From contig CM114271.1 in NCBI GenBank assembly GCA_050084515.1, positions 18,786,001 to 18,850,000 on the forward strand: a DNA stretch of 64,000 nt, given 5' to 3'. Origin of the DNA: Blasia pusilla (taxonomy: Eukaryota; Marchantiophyta; Marchantiopsida; Blasiales). The first letter of the stretch is position 1. The number at the start of each line of letters is the position of its first letter. The notes below the pieces were generated by a model. That model had not been told where the DNA came from. It made no database searches and was given only the letters and a program-made list of their open reading frames with translations. The position numbers were made by a program, and so were the translations under genes. Below are positions 32,423 to 44,136 of the stretch, in pieces.

Positions 32423-34119
32423 TTGCTCATCACGGAGCTGTCTGGTGGTCAGGTTGGGGACCTTGGTGAGGACAATGGTGGTTTCACACGGAGTGGATTG
32501 AGGTATCGGCTACCTTTTCCACTTCCGACGGTTGATGAAGAGGAGGACGAAGGTGTTCCAAACACCGAGTCTTCTACGTTGTTATTGAGTGTTGCAGCTC
32601 CATTGATTTGGGACATGGACGGGATATATGGGGCCATGAAGGGCCCACGACGATACTCGGGTGCAATGGGCACCATTGAGTTGGAGGACTTCATGCAGGA
32701 GTTTGATACGTGGTGTGATATGCAAATATTGCGGAACTCCACGTTGTTGACATCCTTCTTGGCTTGGAAGGGGTTGTTTCAGCACTTGGAGGGACCACCC
32801 ATGGATGATTACCATGAGTTTAGGAAGGACCATGTTGTTGAGATTGAGGCGTGAAGAAAATATTGGTCTCCAGGCTATGTGTCTATTACCCATGGTGGTA
32901 TTGGTAGTAGTGCTCCTACTATGCCAGCCAACCCGACGTTGAGTGGTACGAGTACGAGACGGAGTGGGGGTACCAGTGGAGGTACCCATGGAGGTACCAG
33001 TGGGGGTACTAGGGGAGGTACTAGTGCCCCACCATCGTTCAGCCCGGTTGCAGAGTTCTTCAAGAGGTTGAAGAAGAACTATCAAGGAGTGAAGATAGAG
33101 AAGTTGAGGAGTCTTCAAGAATTTGAGCGAAAGACTGGTAAGAGTCTTCATGAGGCATACATTCGTATGCGACGCTTGATTTCAGTTACCCAGGATTGAC
33201 TGAGGCTCAGGCAGTCGAGTTTTGGTATGTGATCTTGGATAGAGAGTTGCGTCGTAGGGTACGTGATGCTACTCTTATGAGTGATGATTCACCCACATTG
33301 ACCCATGTGTTTGCTCTATCTGAGAAGATTAAGCTTAACATGGTGAAGGAGAGAGTAGTGACATCCGCATTCAGTAGGGATACAACTACTACTTCTCGTG
33401 TTGAGCAGTCCACCTCATAGTCTCGTAGTAGTGGTGGTGGTAGTAGTAGTGGGAGTCGTGGGGGTACACACGACCTCAGTCAGGTCCTAGAGGGACACTT
33501 GCGCAGAGACCATTGCCTTCATTTGCTGCCCCGCAGCAAGGACAGTCATGTTGGACATGTGGAGGTGATCATGTTAGGAAGTTTTGTCCCCAAGAGGATG
33601 GGAGACGAACTTTGGAGGATGGGCCTCAGTCGGCCCCAAATCAGTGTGATCATTGCAGGAGAGCAGGTCATCCTCGAGAGCGTTGCTTTGATCTTCATCC
33701 AGAGTTGAGATCAAGCCGCGGCCGTGGTGGAGTAGCTCCAAGAGGCCGAGGTGGTAGAGGTGGTAGGGGTGGACCAGTGGTTGGAGAGCCTACTGTGGCT
33801 ACCCCTACCACTACGACAGAGTCAGCAATGACTGCCAAGATTGAGCAATTGGAGCAGAAGTTGGCTACTATGGCACGTATCCAGCATAGATCACGTTCGG
33901 GAGCAGGGGCTTCCACCTCTTATAGACGGGATGATCTCTCTTATATGGCGAGTGCAGCACAGGTTGAGGCATCAGCTGCAGTTTCGAGAGGAGCCACTCG
34001 AGCGTCAGAGCCACATGGAGTTGGATCCACAGAGGGGTGAGGCTGGGAGGCAAGCTAGGCTTCCCCAGTCATTCTTGTTGTCTGAGGTGCTTAGGACTCC
34101 ATCCATAGTTCCTACGTAG
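32423..34119 (+). pseudogene. Element D gag with two zinc knuckles, nearly complete
   Basis: The capsid part is a 143-codon open frame (32423-32854) with the retrotransposon-gag block TWCDMQILRN and AWKGLFQHLEGPP, ending in TGA. It is followed by a (GGT)n-coded Gly/Thr repeat, then PVAEFFKRLKKNYQGVKIEK and LHEAYIRMRRLI. A -1 frameshift lies near 33197, a TAG at 33418 and another frameshift near 33470. The zinc knuckles are both good: CWTCGGDHVRKFC and CDHCRRAGHPRERC. An Arg/Gly-rich tail and the RLPQSFLLSEVLRTPS linker follow. Confidence 0.8.
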
Positions 34120-35235
34120 CCTATTGAGCTGAAAGTAGAGACTGAGGCATCTACATCGCGTGTAGTAGACACGGATGCAGCATCGAGTGCAATATTGCAG
34201 ATGGCAACTTTAGTGTTGGGATCCCCATTGTTTTTGGCCACGAAGCTGATGGCTTAAGGAGTTGACTTAGCTCCTGTATTTCAGCTAGTAGCCACGTTGT
34301 GTAAACGTGGGGATGTTAGTGCTACACGTGCTGAGGTGGATGAGGATGTTGCGGTGGAGTGACCCTCTATGTCAAGTATAGCATTGAGTACCAGTGCTAC
34401 TTGGCAAGCAGCAACGGCGAAGATGGATGCATTACCAGCCCGGTCAGCCATTGATCGTGAGAGGCTTACACCTCGTGTATGTATGTTGGACAACTGGAGT
34501 GGGATATTCCGATTGGTGAGTCCTACATGACAGGTGTATAGACCATATAGAGTCTTGTTAGACTCTGGTGCCCAACCTTTGATGTTGGGATAGGTGGCAT
34601 GTATTGGTTTGGGTATTCGAACGTCAGAGCTTGAGCCTTGCCCATTCCAGATTCAAACATCACTTGGAGGAGCCAATGATAGGTCTCAATTCATGACACG
34701 GGAGAAGTTTTCTGTATCGTTGAGACTAGATCATGCGACTGATAGCTCCCGGTTGGGAGTACCTGCAGTGGTCACATCAACCGAGTCGTATGATGTACTA
34801 GTTGGAGGAGCAGTATTGTACCCGAGGGGTTTTCAGATGGATTACTAGATTGAGATAGCGTCTTATAGACTTGGTTGGCAGTCCGGGGATGGACGTATGA
34901 GCCAGGTTCCTGTGAGATTTATTTATGGGGCTCGACCAGGAGGGTCTTCCCCAACAGTGTTAGCATCTGTGGTTTGTTTTAGTGGAGTAGTCACTAAGCC
35001 AAGAGACTTTTTGGAGGGTAATGTTTATGCTATGGATTCTCCTGTGCACGAGGAGGTAGAGGAGGTCCCTAGTTTTGCAACAGTGGCATCCTCATCGTTG
35101 GATGTGCCACTTTGGAGTTCAGGCGGTGCGCTACGGCAAGAGGCTTGGTGTGAGGCTGTTATACCTCAAGAAGAAGAGGAGGCCCTACGGCGGACTCCTA
35201 CTTCTGGTCCAGTTGGGTTATCCCCTTTGGATACT
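34120..35235 (+). pseudogene. Element D protease region
   Basis: Catalytic motif LLDSGAQPLMLG near 34557 is intact, followed by a TAG. LEPCPFQIQTSLGG, a block conserved in all three copies, and YDVLVGGAVLYPRGF follow, with a TAG at 34846 where B has Trp. A TGA precedes the catalytic site near 34528 where C has Gly. The frame 34897-35379 is open from the protease C-terminus into methyltransferase motif I. Confidence 0.8.
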
Positions 35236-36296
35236 ACACCCATTGTATGGCAATATCCGCCGGAGGGCATTTGTGTGTTAGATCTCTTTGGTGGGATTAG
35301 CACCGGTTTGGCTGCAGTGTTGCAAACCGGTATTCCTGTGCAGAGATACGTGTATGTGGAGCGAGATGAGACGGCCTAGAGAGTCTCATCCCGACATATT
35401 GGTCAGTTGATGCGGAAACATCCTGAGTTATTGCCGCCATAAGCTATTCATGGGTACTAGCGTGCTTTGCCGTCACATATTGCATTGTTGGGGGCGCAGG
35501 ACCTTGAGAGGGTTGGTCATGTGGATTTGGTGATTGCTGGATGGCTATTTCAGGGTCATACACATGCTGGTCGTGGTGAGGGATAACATGATCCTAGGTC
35601 TCGATTTTTTTGGGAGATGTTACGGATGTTACGACATCTTCGGGTTCATCAGGCACGTGCTCCAGCTTACATTCTGGAGAATGTTCCATTGTTGGGTGAC
35701 ACTCGGACCCGGATGATGGCGAGTGTTCATGAGGTGCGGTCTTGGATTGGACCAGCGGTGTTGTTGGATGTAGCGCGAGTTGGCTCGCGTGCACATCGTC
35801 CACACTTGTGGTGGACAAAGTTGTTGCCTAGGGAGGTTCTACATCGAGCATATGATGTAGTGCAGTGGGATCCTTGCCTTACAGTGGATAGTAACTTGGA
35901 TACTGAACGACTTTCTCAGGTGGTGAGGGTTATTGATCGGTCACCCATGGCAGTGGTGAATTGTGTGGGCCATCCTAGGATGGCACTACCCATATTTGTG
36001 AGTTTTCCCTCGTCACATGCCTATAGGGAAGGTGGTCCCGGGCTTGTATGGGATTCTCATGTGCGACAGTTGGTGGAGCCTAACGCTGATGAGAGAGAGC
36101 GTGCAATGGGATTTGCTACTGGTGTGACAACGGTTGCTTCCATTTCTGAGGCTTCACGACGTCATGTGTTGGGTCAGGCCATGGACTTAAATTGTTTGAC
36201 TTGGATTTTGAGTCTTGGTATGGCCGAGCATCGTCGACTTCGGACTATGTCTGTGGGTCTTCCACCCCTTGTGATGAGCTCGATGGCTACCGAGAC
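35236..36296 (+). pseudogene. Element D cytosine-5 DNA methyltransferase domain
   Basis: Motif I, CVLDLFGGISTGLAAVL, then VQRYVYVERDETA; motif IV, HVDLVIAGWLFQGHTHAG, where Pro-Cys is replaced by Leu-Phe, so the catalytic Cys is lost; motif VI, AYILENVPLLGDTRTRM; motif VIII, GSRAHRPHLWWTK; IX/X, ERERAMGFATGVTTV and RHVLGQAMDLNCLTWILSLG. The frame 35617-36348 is open for 243 codons from just before motif VI to the domain end. Stops at 35377 (TAG), about 35440 (TAA), 35459 (TAG) and 35583 (TAA) lie in the first half. Preservation of the second half makes it the best template for modelling the target-recognition region. Confidence 0.86.
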
Positions 36297-37297
36297 TGTC
36301 GCGACCCTCATGACCAAACAAGTGCCAAGCGGAACATTGGAACATTAGCGGGCTCACGCTAAGATGGTTTGCGCGTTGGAGTTGTCTCAAAGAGGAGACA
36401 AGAGACGAGATGCGAGCGAGAAGTCGCGTTTCAGATGTGATGGTCGCGACTCAGAAACCTGGACCAAACGCGGAATGAGACTTGAAAGAAGTCGAGTCTA
36501 GGAAGTGGGTTGCCAAAGGAAAGATCCGGATTTGGAACGCCACTTGCGTTTGAGAGTTTCCGACTGTATTTATGGCCATAACTTTTAGCGCCAAGATGCG
36601 TTTGGAGCAAATAAGGGTGCGTTGGAAAGCTTATGGAGAGCCGGTCAAAACGCACCAAAGATCGCTGCAAACGCATAAGCAGCGGCCGAGATACGACCCG
36701 AAAACGACTGTAAGTGGAGTCGGGTTGAGGGCCACAATGAAGGGCCCGACCCTCTTTTCCCAAAGGGGAGGGGTTATTGGAGAACCCAGAAGTACTAGTA
36801 AGGGGAAGGTCTCGAGAGTGCTTGGAACCCAAACCCCACTTTGGGCGCCGCGGGGCGGCTCAAGGGCATGGAACGGAACGCGAGTTTGGGCGTTGGGTTG
36901 GAAAACCTGCACCAAGTCCATTGAGGCGATTTTAGACATCCCTCTTGGATTTCACGCCGCGACTCAATTACTTGGGTCTCGGTTCGGAACTCACACGAGG
37001 ACCGTTGAAACAGTTGGGATCGCTAGGCGTGCAAGTGCCGTTTCAGATCCCTGGACTAACCAGGAAGTCTGTTCCAAGTCTTGAAGGACTTGCCATGTTT
37101 TGGAAGCTAGGAACTAAGGAAGGTTGAGCTTGATGAGACGCCGAGTCGAGGACTCGGTGGGTTGGAACGCCGGTTGGCCCAGACCCGACTAACAAGAGTG
37201 CGTGTTTGGGTGCAGATCGGCGATGAGTTTGTGACCTACTGAACGCACGCTTCCGCAACACTAAAGATTGACGTTCAACGGGAGTAGGGGCGCGACA
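36297..37297 (+). mobile_element. Solo LTR, 1,001 bp, inside element D
   Basis: The insertion begins TGTCGCG and ends CGCGACA, a perfect 7-bp terminal inverted repeat with TG...CA ends. It is flanked by gagac on the left (36292-36296) and gagat on the right (37298-37302), a 5-bp target duplication with one mismatch. Removing it restores the element D frame (ATEMVEASAGG), parallel to B. It holds no coding domain. Its sequence is unlike the A/B repeats of the host family, so it comes from a different LTR element. Confidence 0.88.
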
Positions 37298-39056
37298 GAG
37301 ATGGTAGAGGCATCAGCTGGGGGCGAGGAGAGTAGTATTTTGCATCCTTGGAGTAAATGGGATGTAATGGCTGGGCATGTGGAGTTGGTTGCTCATGTTG
37401 GTGGAGGAGTTATTTGCTCAGGTGATGGTGTAGCTAAGGGTGTACTATCTTGTGAGGGGGTTGCGTAGCAGCCAATGGCATCGTCCTCTCCCTCTAGTGT
37501 GCTAGTGGAGGAGACTTGGGAGCCATTACTTGGGCCCAAGCTTACGCGAGGTGAGAAAGGACGCTTGACAAAATTCCTACGTGCTTATAGGAGTTGTTTT
37601 GCCTTTAGCATGAAGGAGTTGGGTGCTTTGGTTGGACCCGGTATACGGATTGATTTGGCTAGTGATACGCCAATCTTCCGTCCTCCCTACCAATATAGTG
37701 ATATAGAGAGGGACCTGATTCAGAGTAGGACGTTGGACGTTGGACCTTTTGGAGGCTGGATTAGTGGAGTTGTTGCATGGAGAGTATGCATCAGCCACTG
37801 TCATGCCTGCTAAAAAGGATATGCATGCCAACTACACGAATAGGCGGATGTGTGGAGATTACCGTCCTATCAATCGGCAAACCAAGGCCGATAGGTATGC
37901 CATGCCTACACCTGAGGAGATCTTTGATGTGGTGGGACAGGCAAAGATTTTCAGTACTTTGGATCTTCGGGCAGGATACCATGAGTTGCCGATTCGGGAG
38001 AGTGACAAGGCCAAGAAAACATTTTGGGGTGTCAATTCTCATGGCAAGGATTGTTTGTACCAGTGGAAATTCTTACCCTTTGGGTTGAAGAATGCACCTG
38101 CCGAGTTTCAGAGAGTGATGGACAGGATCCTAGCAGGGTTGGATTTTGTTCGGTGTTACATTGATGATCTCTTGGTGTTTAGTAACACGCTGGAGGAGCA
38201 TCAGATACATTTTCAGATTGTGTTTGAGCGGTTGAAAGCTCATGATCTACGTTTGCATCCAGGAAAGTGTAAGTTCTTCCATGAGGATGTTGAGTACTTG
38301 GGTCATGTGATCTATCCAGGTGGTTTGGGATTTCAGCAAGCAAAGGTGGAGGTTATTGCACTTATTCCGCGTCCGGTAGATGTGAGTAGAGTTCGGGCAT
38401 TCATGGGATTGGCAAACTACTATCGGAGGTATGTGAAGGGATTTAGTGATATGGAAAAGACTTTGAACCAATTGCTGAAATCAGATCAAGAGTGGCACTG
38501 GGGAGATGATCAAGAAAGAGCTTTGTGGAGCTCAAGGCCCAGTTGGTGGCGGCGCCTACCTTGAGGAGACCTATCAGAGGGCGCCCATTTCAGTTACACA
38601 CTGATTGGAGTAGGTCGGGACTTGGAGCGGTGTTGACACAACATGATGATGAGCACATGGAGTTTAATTTGTGGTGGCCTATGCAAGTCGTTTGAATAAT
38701 GCAGCGGAGTTGCCCTATAGTTCATATGAGGGAGAGTGCTTGGCAGTAGTGTGGGTTGTGGCACACTTTAGGTGTTACTTGTTTGACACACAGTTTACCC
38801 TTGTTACTGATCACCAGCCGCTCAAGTGGTTGATGGAGTCTGACAAGCTTATAGGGAAGCTTGCACGGTGGGCTCTTATCTTACAGGAGTATGACTTCCA
38901 GGTGGTACATAGACCTGGAGTTTCCAACCTTGATGCTGATGGGTTGAGTAGGAACCCATGTACTAGTCAAGAGGATGCAACTGGGGCTAGATGGCAGGTG
39001 AGGTTGATGAGGAGATGGTGCCAAGTTGGCATGCATCCGCCTTTTTATGTTGGTTA
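37298..39056 (+). pseudogene. Element D reverse transcriptase and RNase H, catalytic residues intact
   Basis: The linker (SSILHPWSKWDVM) ends in TAG at 37466. The RT N-terminus is at 37475-37740 (GPKLTRGEKGRLTKFLRAY, SCFAFSMKELG). After a frameshift near 37735 the frame is open for 274 codons (37740-38564): RMCGDYRPINRQTKADRYAMP, STLDLRAGYHELP, KFLPFGLKNAPAEFQRVMD, CYIDDLLVFSN, YLGHVIYPGG. Another frameshift lies near 38525 and a third near 38665. RNase H follows (HTDWSRSGLGAVLTQHDDE, YSSYEGECLAVVW, TDHQPLKWLMESDK). Both RT catalytic Asp sites remain. Confidence 0.86.
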
Positions 39057-39290
39057 GGGGTGGACTCTAGTATGGAGGACCACATGACATCTTACTCTAG
39101 TCAGAGGATAGATGGCCATCCTTCAGATCCTAACGTTGGAGATGGTGGTACGGATCAGCGTGATATTCATGATGATGCGTTGGTGTTGGAGTTCCTACGG
39201 ACCAGTAGGATGCCAGACATAATGAGTGCCAAGGAGCGAAACCATGTTCTTCAACGTACTAAGAGGTATCGATTGGAGGGACGCACGAGA
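38991..39290 (+). pseudogene. Element D pre-integrase linker, truncated
   Basis: The linker after RNase H (EEMVPSWHASAFLCWL, DIHDDALVLEFLRTS, AKERNHVLQRTKRYRLEG) aligns with B and C. It stops just before the position where the integrase zinc region should start. The sequence beyond 39290 is unrelated. Confidence 0.75.
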
Positions 39291-42156
39291 ACAAGACCGG
39301 TGCATCCGGTGTGGACGCAATGTGGGAACCGGTAATAGTGCCACTTGAGTCGTGATAGTTCCGGTGGGGGCCTTTGTAGGGACAATCGTTCCGTCAGGGA
39401 TGACCGACGGCGAGTGTCCCGACATGATTGGGCCGAAGTCCCGCGCTTGCATCGGATGGTGGGGCGGCGTTGAAGGAAGGGAATCTGTGGTTAGGAAGAC
39501 GGACGTGGCAAGACACAGTCGTATACGAATCGGACAACCAATGAAGAGGGGCCGGTGGGGCGGAGTGTGGGGCCCCCGCATCATGGCTTGATTTGATTTG
39601 ATTCACGTGAGATCGCCCGTGTGCATGGGTAACGTTCCCGAGTCGGGACTCGGGACGTTCCGTGCATGATGATCTGGTAGAACCACATGGGTGACCATGA
39701 AGGGGGAAGAGGGGTCCACGACGGCAGTGCCGGATGGTGGGCCGACAGATGGTTGACAGGAGCGCTTTACGGAGTGTGGACACAGATAGGTGGCGCACAA
39801 GAGCCCGTGTCTGTGAGATCTCGTCGACTGGTGTCACTGTCAGATTGCGCTAGTAAGCGCCGTTGAGTCATCAACTCGCCGTCCTCTCCCACTGGAGTCG
39901 ATGATTTTTCTCTGGTTATTTTCGCCGGCGTGGAATACTTGATGTATTTTCCTCTCTGCCTTTCCCAACTGGTGCTGTTGTTTCTGTCTTCCAGAAGAGA
40001 GGTATTTGGGGGCTCTTCTACACCATCCATAAAAAAACCTCTCCGTAAACCCTCTGACCCTCCTAACACAACACCTACACTTCATCACACGGGAGGGACC
40101 CGTGAGGTTTACAGGATTTTTCGACCCCTGGACGACCGGCGAGTCGACCTTCCTGCCACACTTCGTGCAAGACGCGAAATTTGGATAATTTGGACTTTTT
40201 CGATTCGGGTTCGTTTCCATTAACCAACTCCTCACTTCACAAATTCGTTAGTTTTCCGGGCCGACATGAGAAAGAATTGACGGTCCTGTGTGCGCATAGG
40301 GACCGTCATTCCTTGTAATGGCTGAAGTCAAACAGACTGGACTGGACTGACTACCTCAATACATACTGACAGTCCAAGAGCTACTAGTCATTATTGAGGT
40401 TGCAGTCATCAAGTCATGCCTGTGAATATGCTCATCACCATGGGCCTGGCGCACAGGTTGAATGCTGATGGTTAGGAGAGACAGAAAGAGGGATCAGGAC
40501 AGAAGCACTGTGAAATAAGGGTTCATATGAGCATTGAAGCAGACTTGAGAAATTAATCGAGAGAATCTCAGGGAAAGAACACAGGAGGGGGTTAGAGTGG
40601 GGACTGGCATATGATGAAATTATGAGTGGGAGCTTGTAAAAAAGGTCCGAAAGATTATTCAAGAAAACCTAAGAGAACAAGAGGGGTATGCCGTGAGGAC
40701 AGTTGTAGGGAAATATCAAAGGGGGCACTGAAACTTCAGTACTTTGCCACACTCGAGTAGTTACTCGGTCTGAATTGATGAGAAAGTGATTGAGCTGGCA
40801 AAGCAGATGAAACTCCTTTCAAAGGACAAAGGTCTCAACTGGAGTCGTACACCAAAACAACCAACCGAACACTTCTTCAAGACTAGTAAGTATACGACCT
40901 TACAAAAAAGTAATCCTTGTGGCTTCGCTATTGCACTTTCTTCACTACAACATAAGAAGGCCTTCTCACCTTCTGCACTCATCTTCTGGTCCCCGTTGAG
41001 TGTCCCCTCAGAATTCCTCGCGCACCTGGGCCGGCTATACCTCCATGTCAGTCCTACCTTCACGGAGAGTCCCAACTTTCCTCTCTGAGCCCACATGGGT
41101 TCACAGGAAGGATCCATCTACTATTTCAACCAACTGGTGCTGATCAGGAGAAGCTCCTTGCTAGACAATTACTGGCATGAAACCCACTTGACTTCCTTGA
41201 TGCCAGCTTCAGTGATACTCAAAACATGAGAAATCCCAATTTCAAGTTATAGAATCCAGAGAATCTATAAACTTCACTTTATCATCAGGGAATTTTCTTT
41301 TCAGAACTACAAACCAGAATTGGGGAATGTTTCCCGTCTTGGATGTGCAGAAAACTGATTCTAACAACATCCAAATTTGTAGAACTGTCCAAAGCAAAAT
41401 GGTATGCTTAGAACTTCAGAAGAAAGAGGTCTGAGAGCTCCTAACGGGACCCACTTCACCGGAATGTTCAATTTTTTTGACAAAATGCCCCTATCAAGCC
41501 CTCTCTTAGGATACTGAAGAAACAAATACAAGGTACACCGGGCACCCTTTTCAAGCTTGTAGGTCTGTAGGTCTTAGAGATGCAGTCTTCGTGAGCTCAA
41601 TCCTGCACCCATAGCAGATCCAGGCCTTGGAAGACTGCTGAAGCTCTCATTGGTGGAACACATCAGTAGGGACACTGGAACTCCACCATATTATGGCCGA
41701 GAGAATCTGTTTGCCCTCTCAGCATCCAGCTAGAGAAGCTGAACTGCCAGCGAGCAAAACTGTTACTCCGGGGATGTCATATTCCACACGGGCCACCAGA
41801 CAAGGAAGAAAAAGGAAGGGTGAGAAACACATTAACTGCACATGACTATCAAAGAATTTTGCTTGGTTGAAGTGTGGTTTCTTCGAGAGAACCCCACAAA
41901 GCAGGGAACTCTCTGCTCTGGAAGGACTCAAGCCCAATAATGCACAATAGCAAGCCACTGTCCCCTGAACACAAAAGCTCAGTGGACCTAAAGTGTCAAG
42001 CCGCTCTCTACCCTACAATTGAAGATCTTCGTGAGCATGAGTGCTTCGCTGATTGAACCATACAAAAGGATGTGCAAACCAGGCAACGTAGATGTGCAGA
42101 TAAAAAGAACCAGGGCTTTATCTACATCTCTGGAAGTGGAAGAGCAACTGCCACAT
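39291..42156. other. Unassigned stretch
   Basis: No protein family is recognised. The first 950 bp are GC-rich and could be remains of another repeat. They include a 27-bp near-palindrome near 39631-39660 (aacgttcccgagtc with its inverse) and a short inverted pair gacggtcc/ggaccgtc at 40279-40307. The part from about 41100 may hold the 3' UTR of the trihelix gene. Confidence 0.45.
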
Positions 42157-44136
42157 CTATGGTTGTCTGTTTGCCTGCAAAGCTGCACTCAATTGCTTTA
42201 ACCCTTCTCCAATGTTGTTCAATGCACTGATGTAACCACTCCCAAGCTCCATTGTGCCCCTAAACTTCTCCTTCTCGAACTTCAGTTTGATCCTTTCCAT
42301 CTCCATATCCTCCTTATGCCTCTTGTCTTTCCTCTCCTCTGATTCCATCATTGCGTCAACTACCTTCTTGTTATTCCTTTCAAGAATTGGAGCCATTCTG
42401 TCTGAAGATTTTGGTAACAACTTCCGCTTCCTTAATGTGCTAGGCCCATTCATGTTCTCAGCATCATCTCCTTCTGACTCAGAAAACTCCCCGTTACTTC
42501 CAGCAGTATTGTCTGGACTTCCACCTGCTCCTGCATCAGATCCATATGAACAAGCTACAAATAACTTCAGTTATTACCATCCGTGTTGATTATGGACAAG
42601 ACTGCACACAAAATATGTTTACAATCAGCTGCCACCAACCTTGGATTGCAGACATAGCAAAAAGTTAGCTCTGAGTACACTTCAAGCCTAGGCATCGTCT
42701 AGAGTAAAACCTTTGCATACACTGACTTCCTCGATGAAAGAGCCACAACATGGCCATCCACTTGAACAAGCCGCATTGGATCAGACATGAACCTTCAAGA
42801 TGTTCCGTGTAAAAGAGCTCGAACTGGTATCAGTAATTACAAACAGAACAAAGGGCCAGTGAACAATTAAAAACCGATATTTTTGCTCTTACAGTGCCAA
42901 TGGTGGGCTACTTCATAACAAACTGATCAGTACTCCTATATATGCCAGTCTTCAGAAAAAGGGAATTGGATAGAGGGCGGACAGGGTTCACATACTAGGG
43001 CAGTAATCACGTTCTCAAATCAGGTCAAAGAAACTGATTATCAGCTTGAATAATTTATCAAGTTTCCGGAACATGATACACTGATCATCACTCCAATGCT
43101 TAGTAAGAGAGATAAACACGTTCCAAACACTCTATTACCCTCTTGATCGTTTCTTTCTGAGGAAGATGGAACATTGAACTGAACATAGTTTGATTCAATG
43201 TGAAGAAAGTAGAGAGCATTAATTTGCAATAACGATGCCGTTGCAAAAGGATATTGAGGGCAATGAAAAAAACATCAACTGAAGTAACAGAAAATTTCTT
43301 ATGTTCAAGGTACTCAGGTTTAAGAAATTTACTGGAGATTATCAAGGACGAGAAGTACTTAATCTTCTACTTGGAGATGAGGACTATTCTGCCAATTTGC
43401 TTTGACTCTTAAGCCAGAATCTCACAACATCCAATGACCCAACCATACATATCTGACAACCTCAAATGAGACAAGACGTGCATATGCATGCATTCCAGAT
43501 ATCGTAAACTATCACCAGGCCCTGCAACCAGGACCCTGGAAACTAGACAGCTACTTGTCTCAAACTCTCTGCGAGTATGCACTTACCAATGCGCAGCACA
43601 GGAGCTGGGGTTGATGTATCCACAGCAAGTTCACCAGGATCTGCAGCTTTGCTCTTGTTGTACCATTCAGTGAGAGCTTGAAAAACCTCTTTGTAAAAAT
43701 TTCGAGGAAGTCTATGTTTCTTCCTCTCATCCCCCAGCATCTCCCAGTATGACCTTTGCCCGCTGGGTATGTTCTTTTCGTAGTCGTTTACCTTTTTGAA
43801 CTCTGAGGCTAGGAGTTCCCACTTGTCCTGACACTGCTGAGCACTTTTCTGCACCCCTTGAGCCCAACAGTAATCTTCAATCCACTGCCATCGTTCTACC
43901 GCCGTCTTCTTCTTCTCTTTCAAACCCCCTTTATTTTGCCTGTCGAAGTCCTCGCGCCTGGCAGTCTGTAAAATTACCATCTCTGCAGGCGTCCAGTTGC
44001 TTTTCTTATAATTACGCCCCTTTCTTGAACCTTCAGGCTCCCCGAACAGGACCTCGTCATCCATATCCTTGCTCTGATCATCGTTCACCTGCACAACGGC
44101 CCGGGGATCCGCCATGGCGACCTCCTCGCTCGTCAT
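42157..44136 (-). CDS. Trihelix/Myb-SANT-like DNA-binding protein
   Basis: A two-exon gene: exon 1 44136-43587, intron 43586-42555 (GTAAGT to TTTGTAG), exon 2 42554-42157, giving 315 residues. After an acidic leader, the trihelix domain (about residues 40-145) shows NWTPAEMVILQTARREDFDRQ, the conserved aromatic RWQWIEDYCW, CQDKWELLASEFKKVNDYE and the tail NFYKEVFQALTEWYNK. Exon 2 is an acidic/Ser linker and a charged helix (EMERIKLKFEKEKFRGTMELG), typical of a trihelix coiled-coil C-terminus. It is probably a nuclear transcription factor; the closest named type I would suggest is ASR3-like. No break is visible. The start could also be the Met at 44115. The same fold occurs in the Harbinger-borne gene at 981-2300, so domestication from a transposon is possible. 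Confidence 0.83.

Larger units (their letters stand above)
30792..39290 (+). mobile_element. Ty3/gypsy-like element D with methyltransferase, 3'-truncated
   Basis: The element begins TGTCATGACC at 30792 inside element C's gag and runs 5' repeat, leader, gag, protease, methyltransferase, RT, RNase H. It ends just upstream of the integrase (KERNHVLQRTKRYRLEG near 39280). The integrase, PHD and 3' repeats are missing, as is the rest of element C on that side. One deletion could explain both losses. A 1,001-bp solo LTR sits in the methyltransferase-RT linker. Confidence 0.83.
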
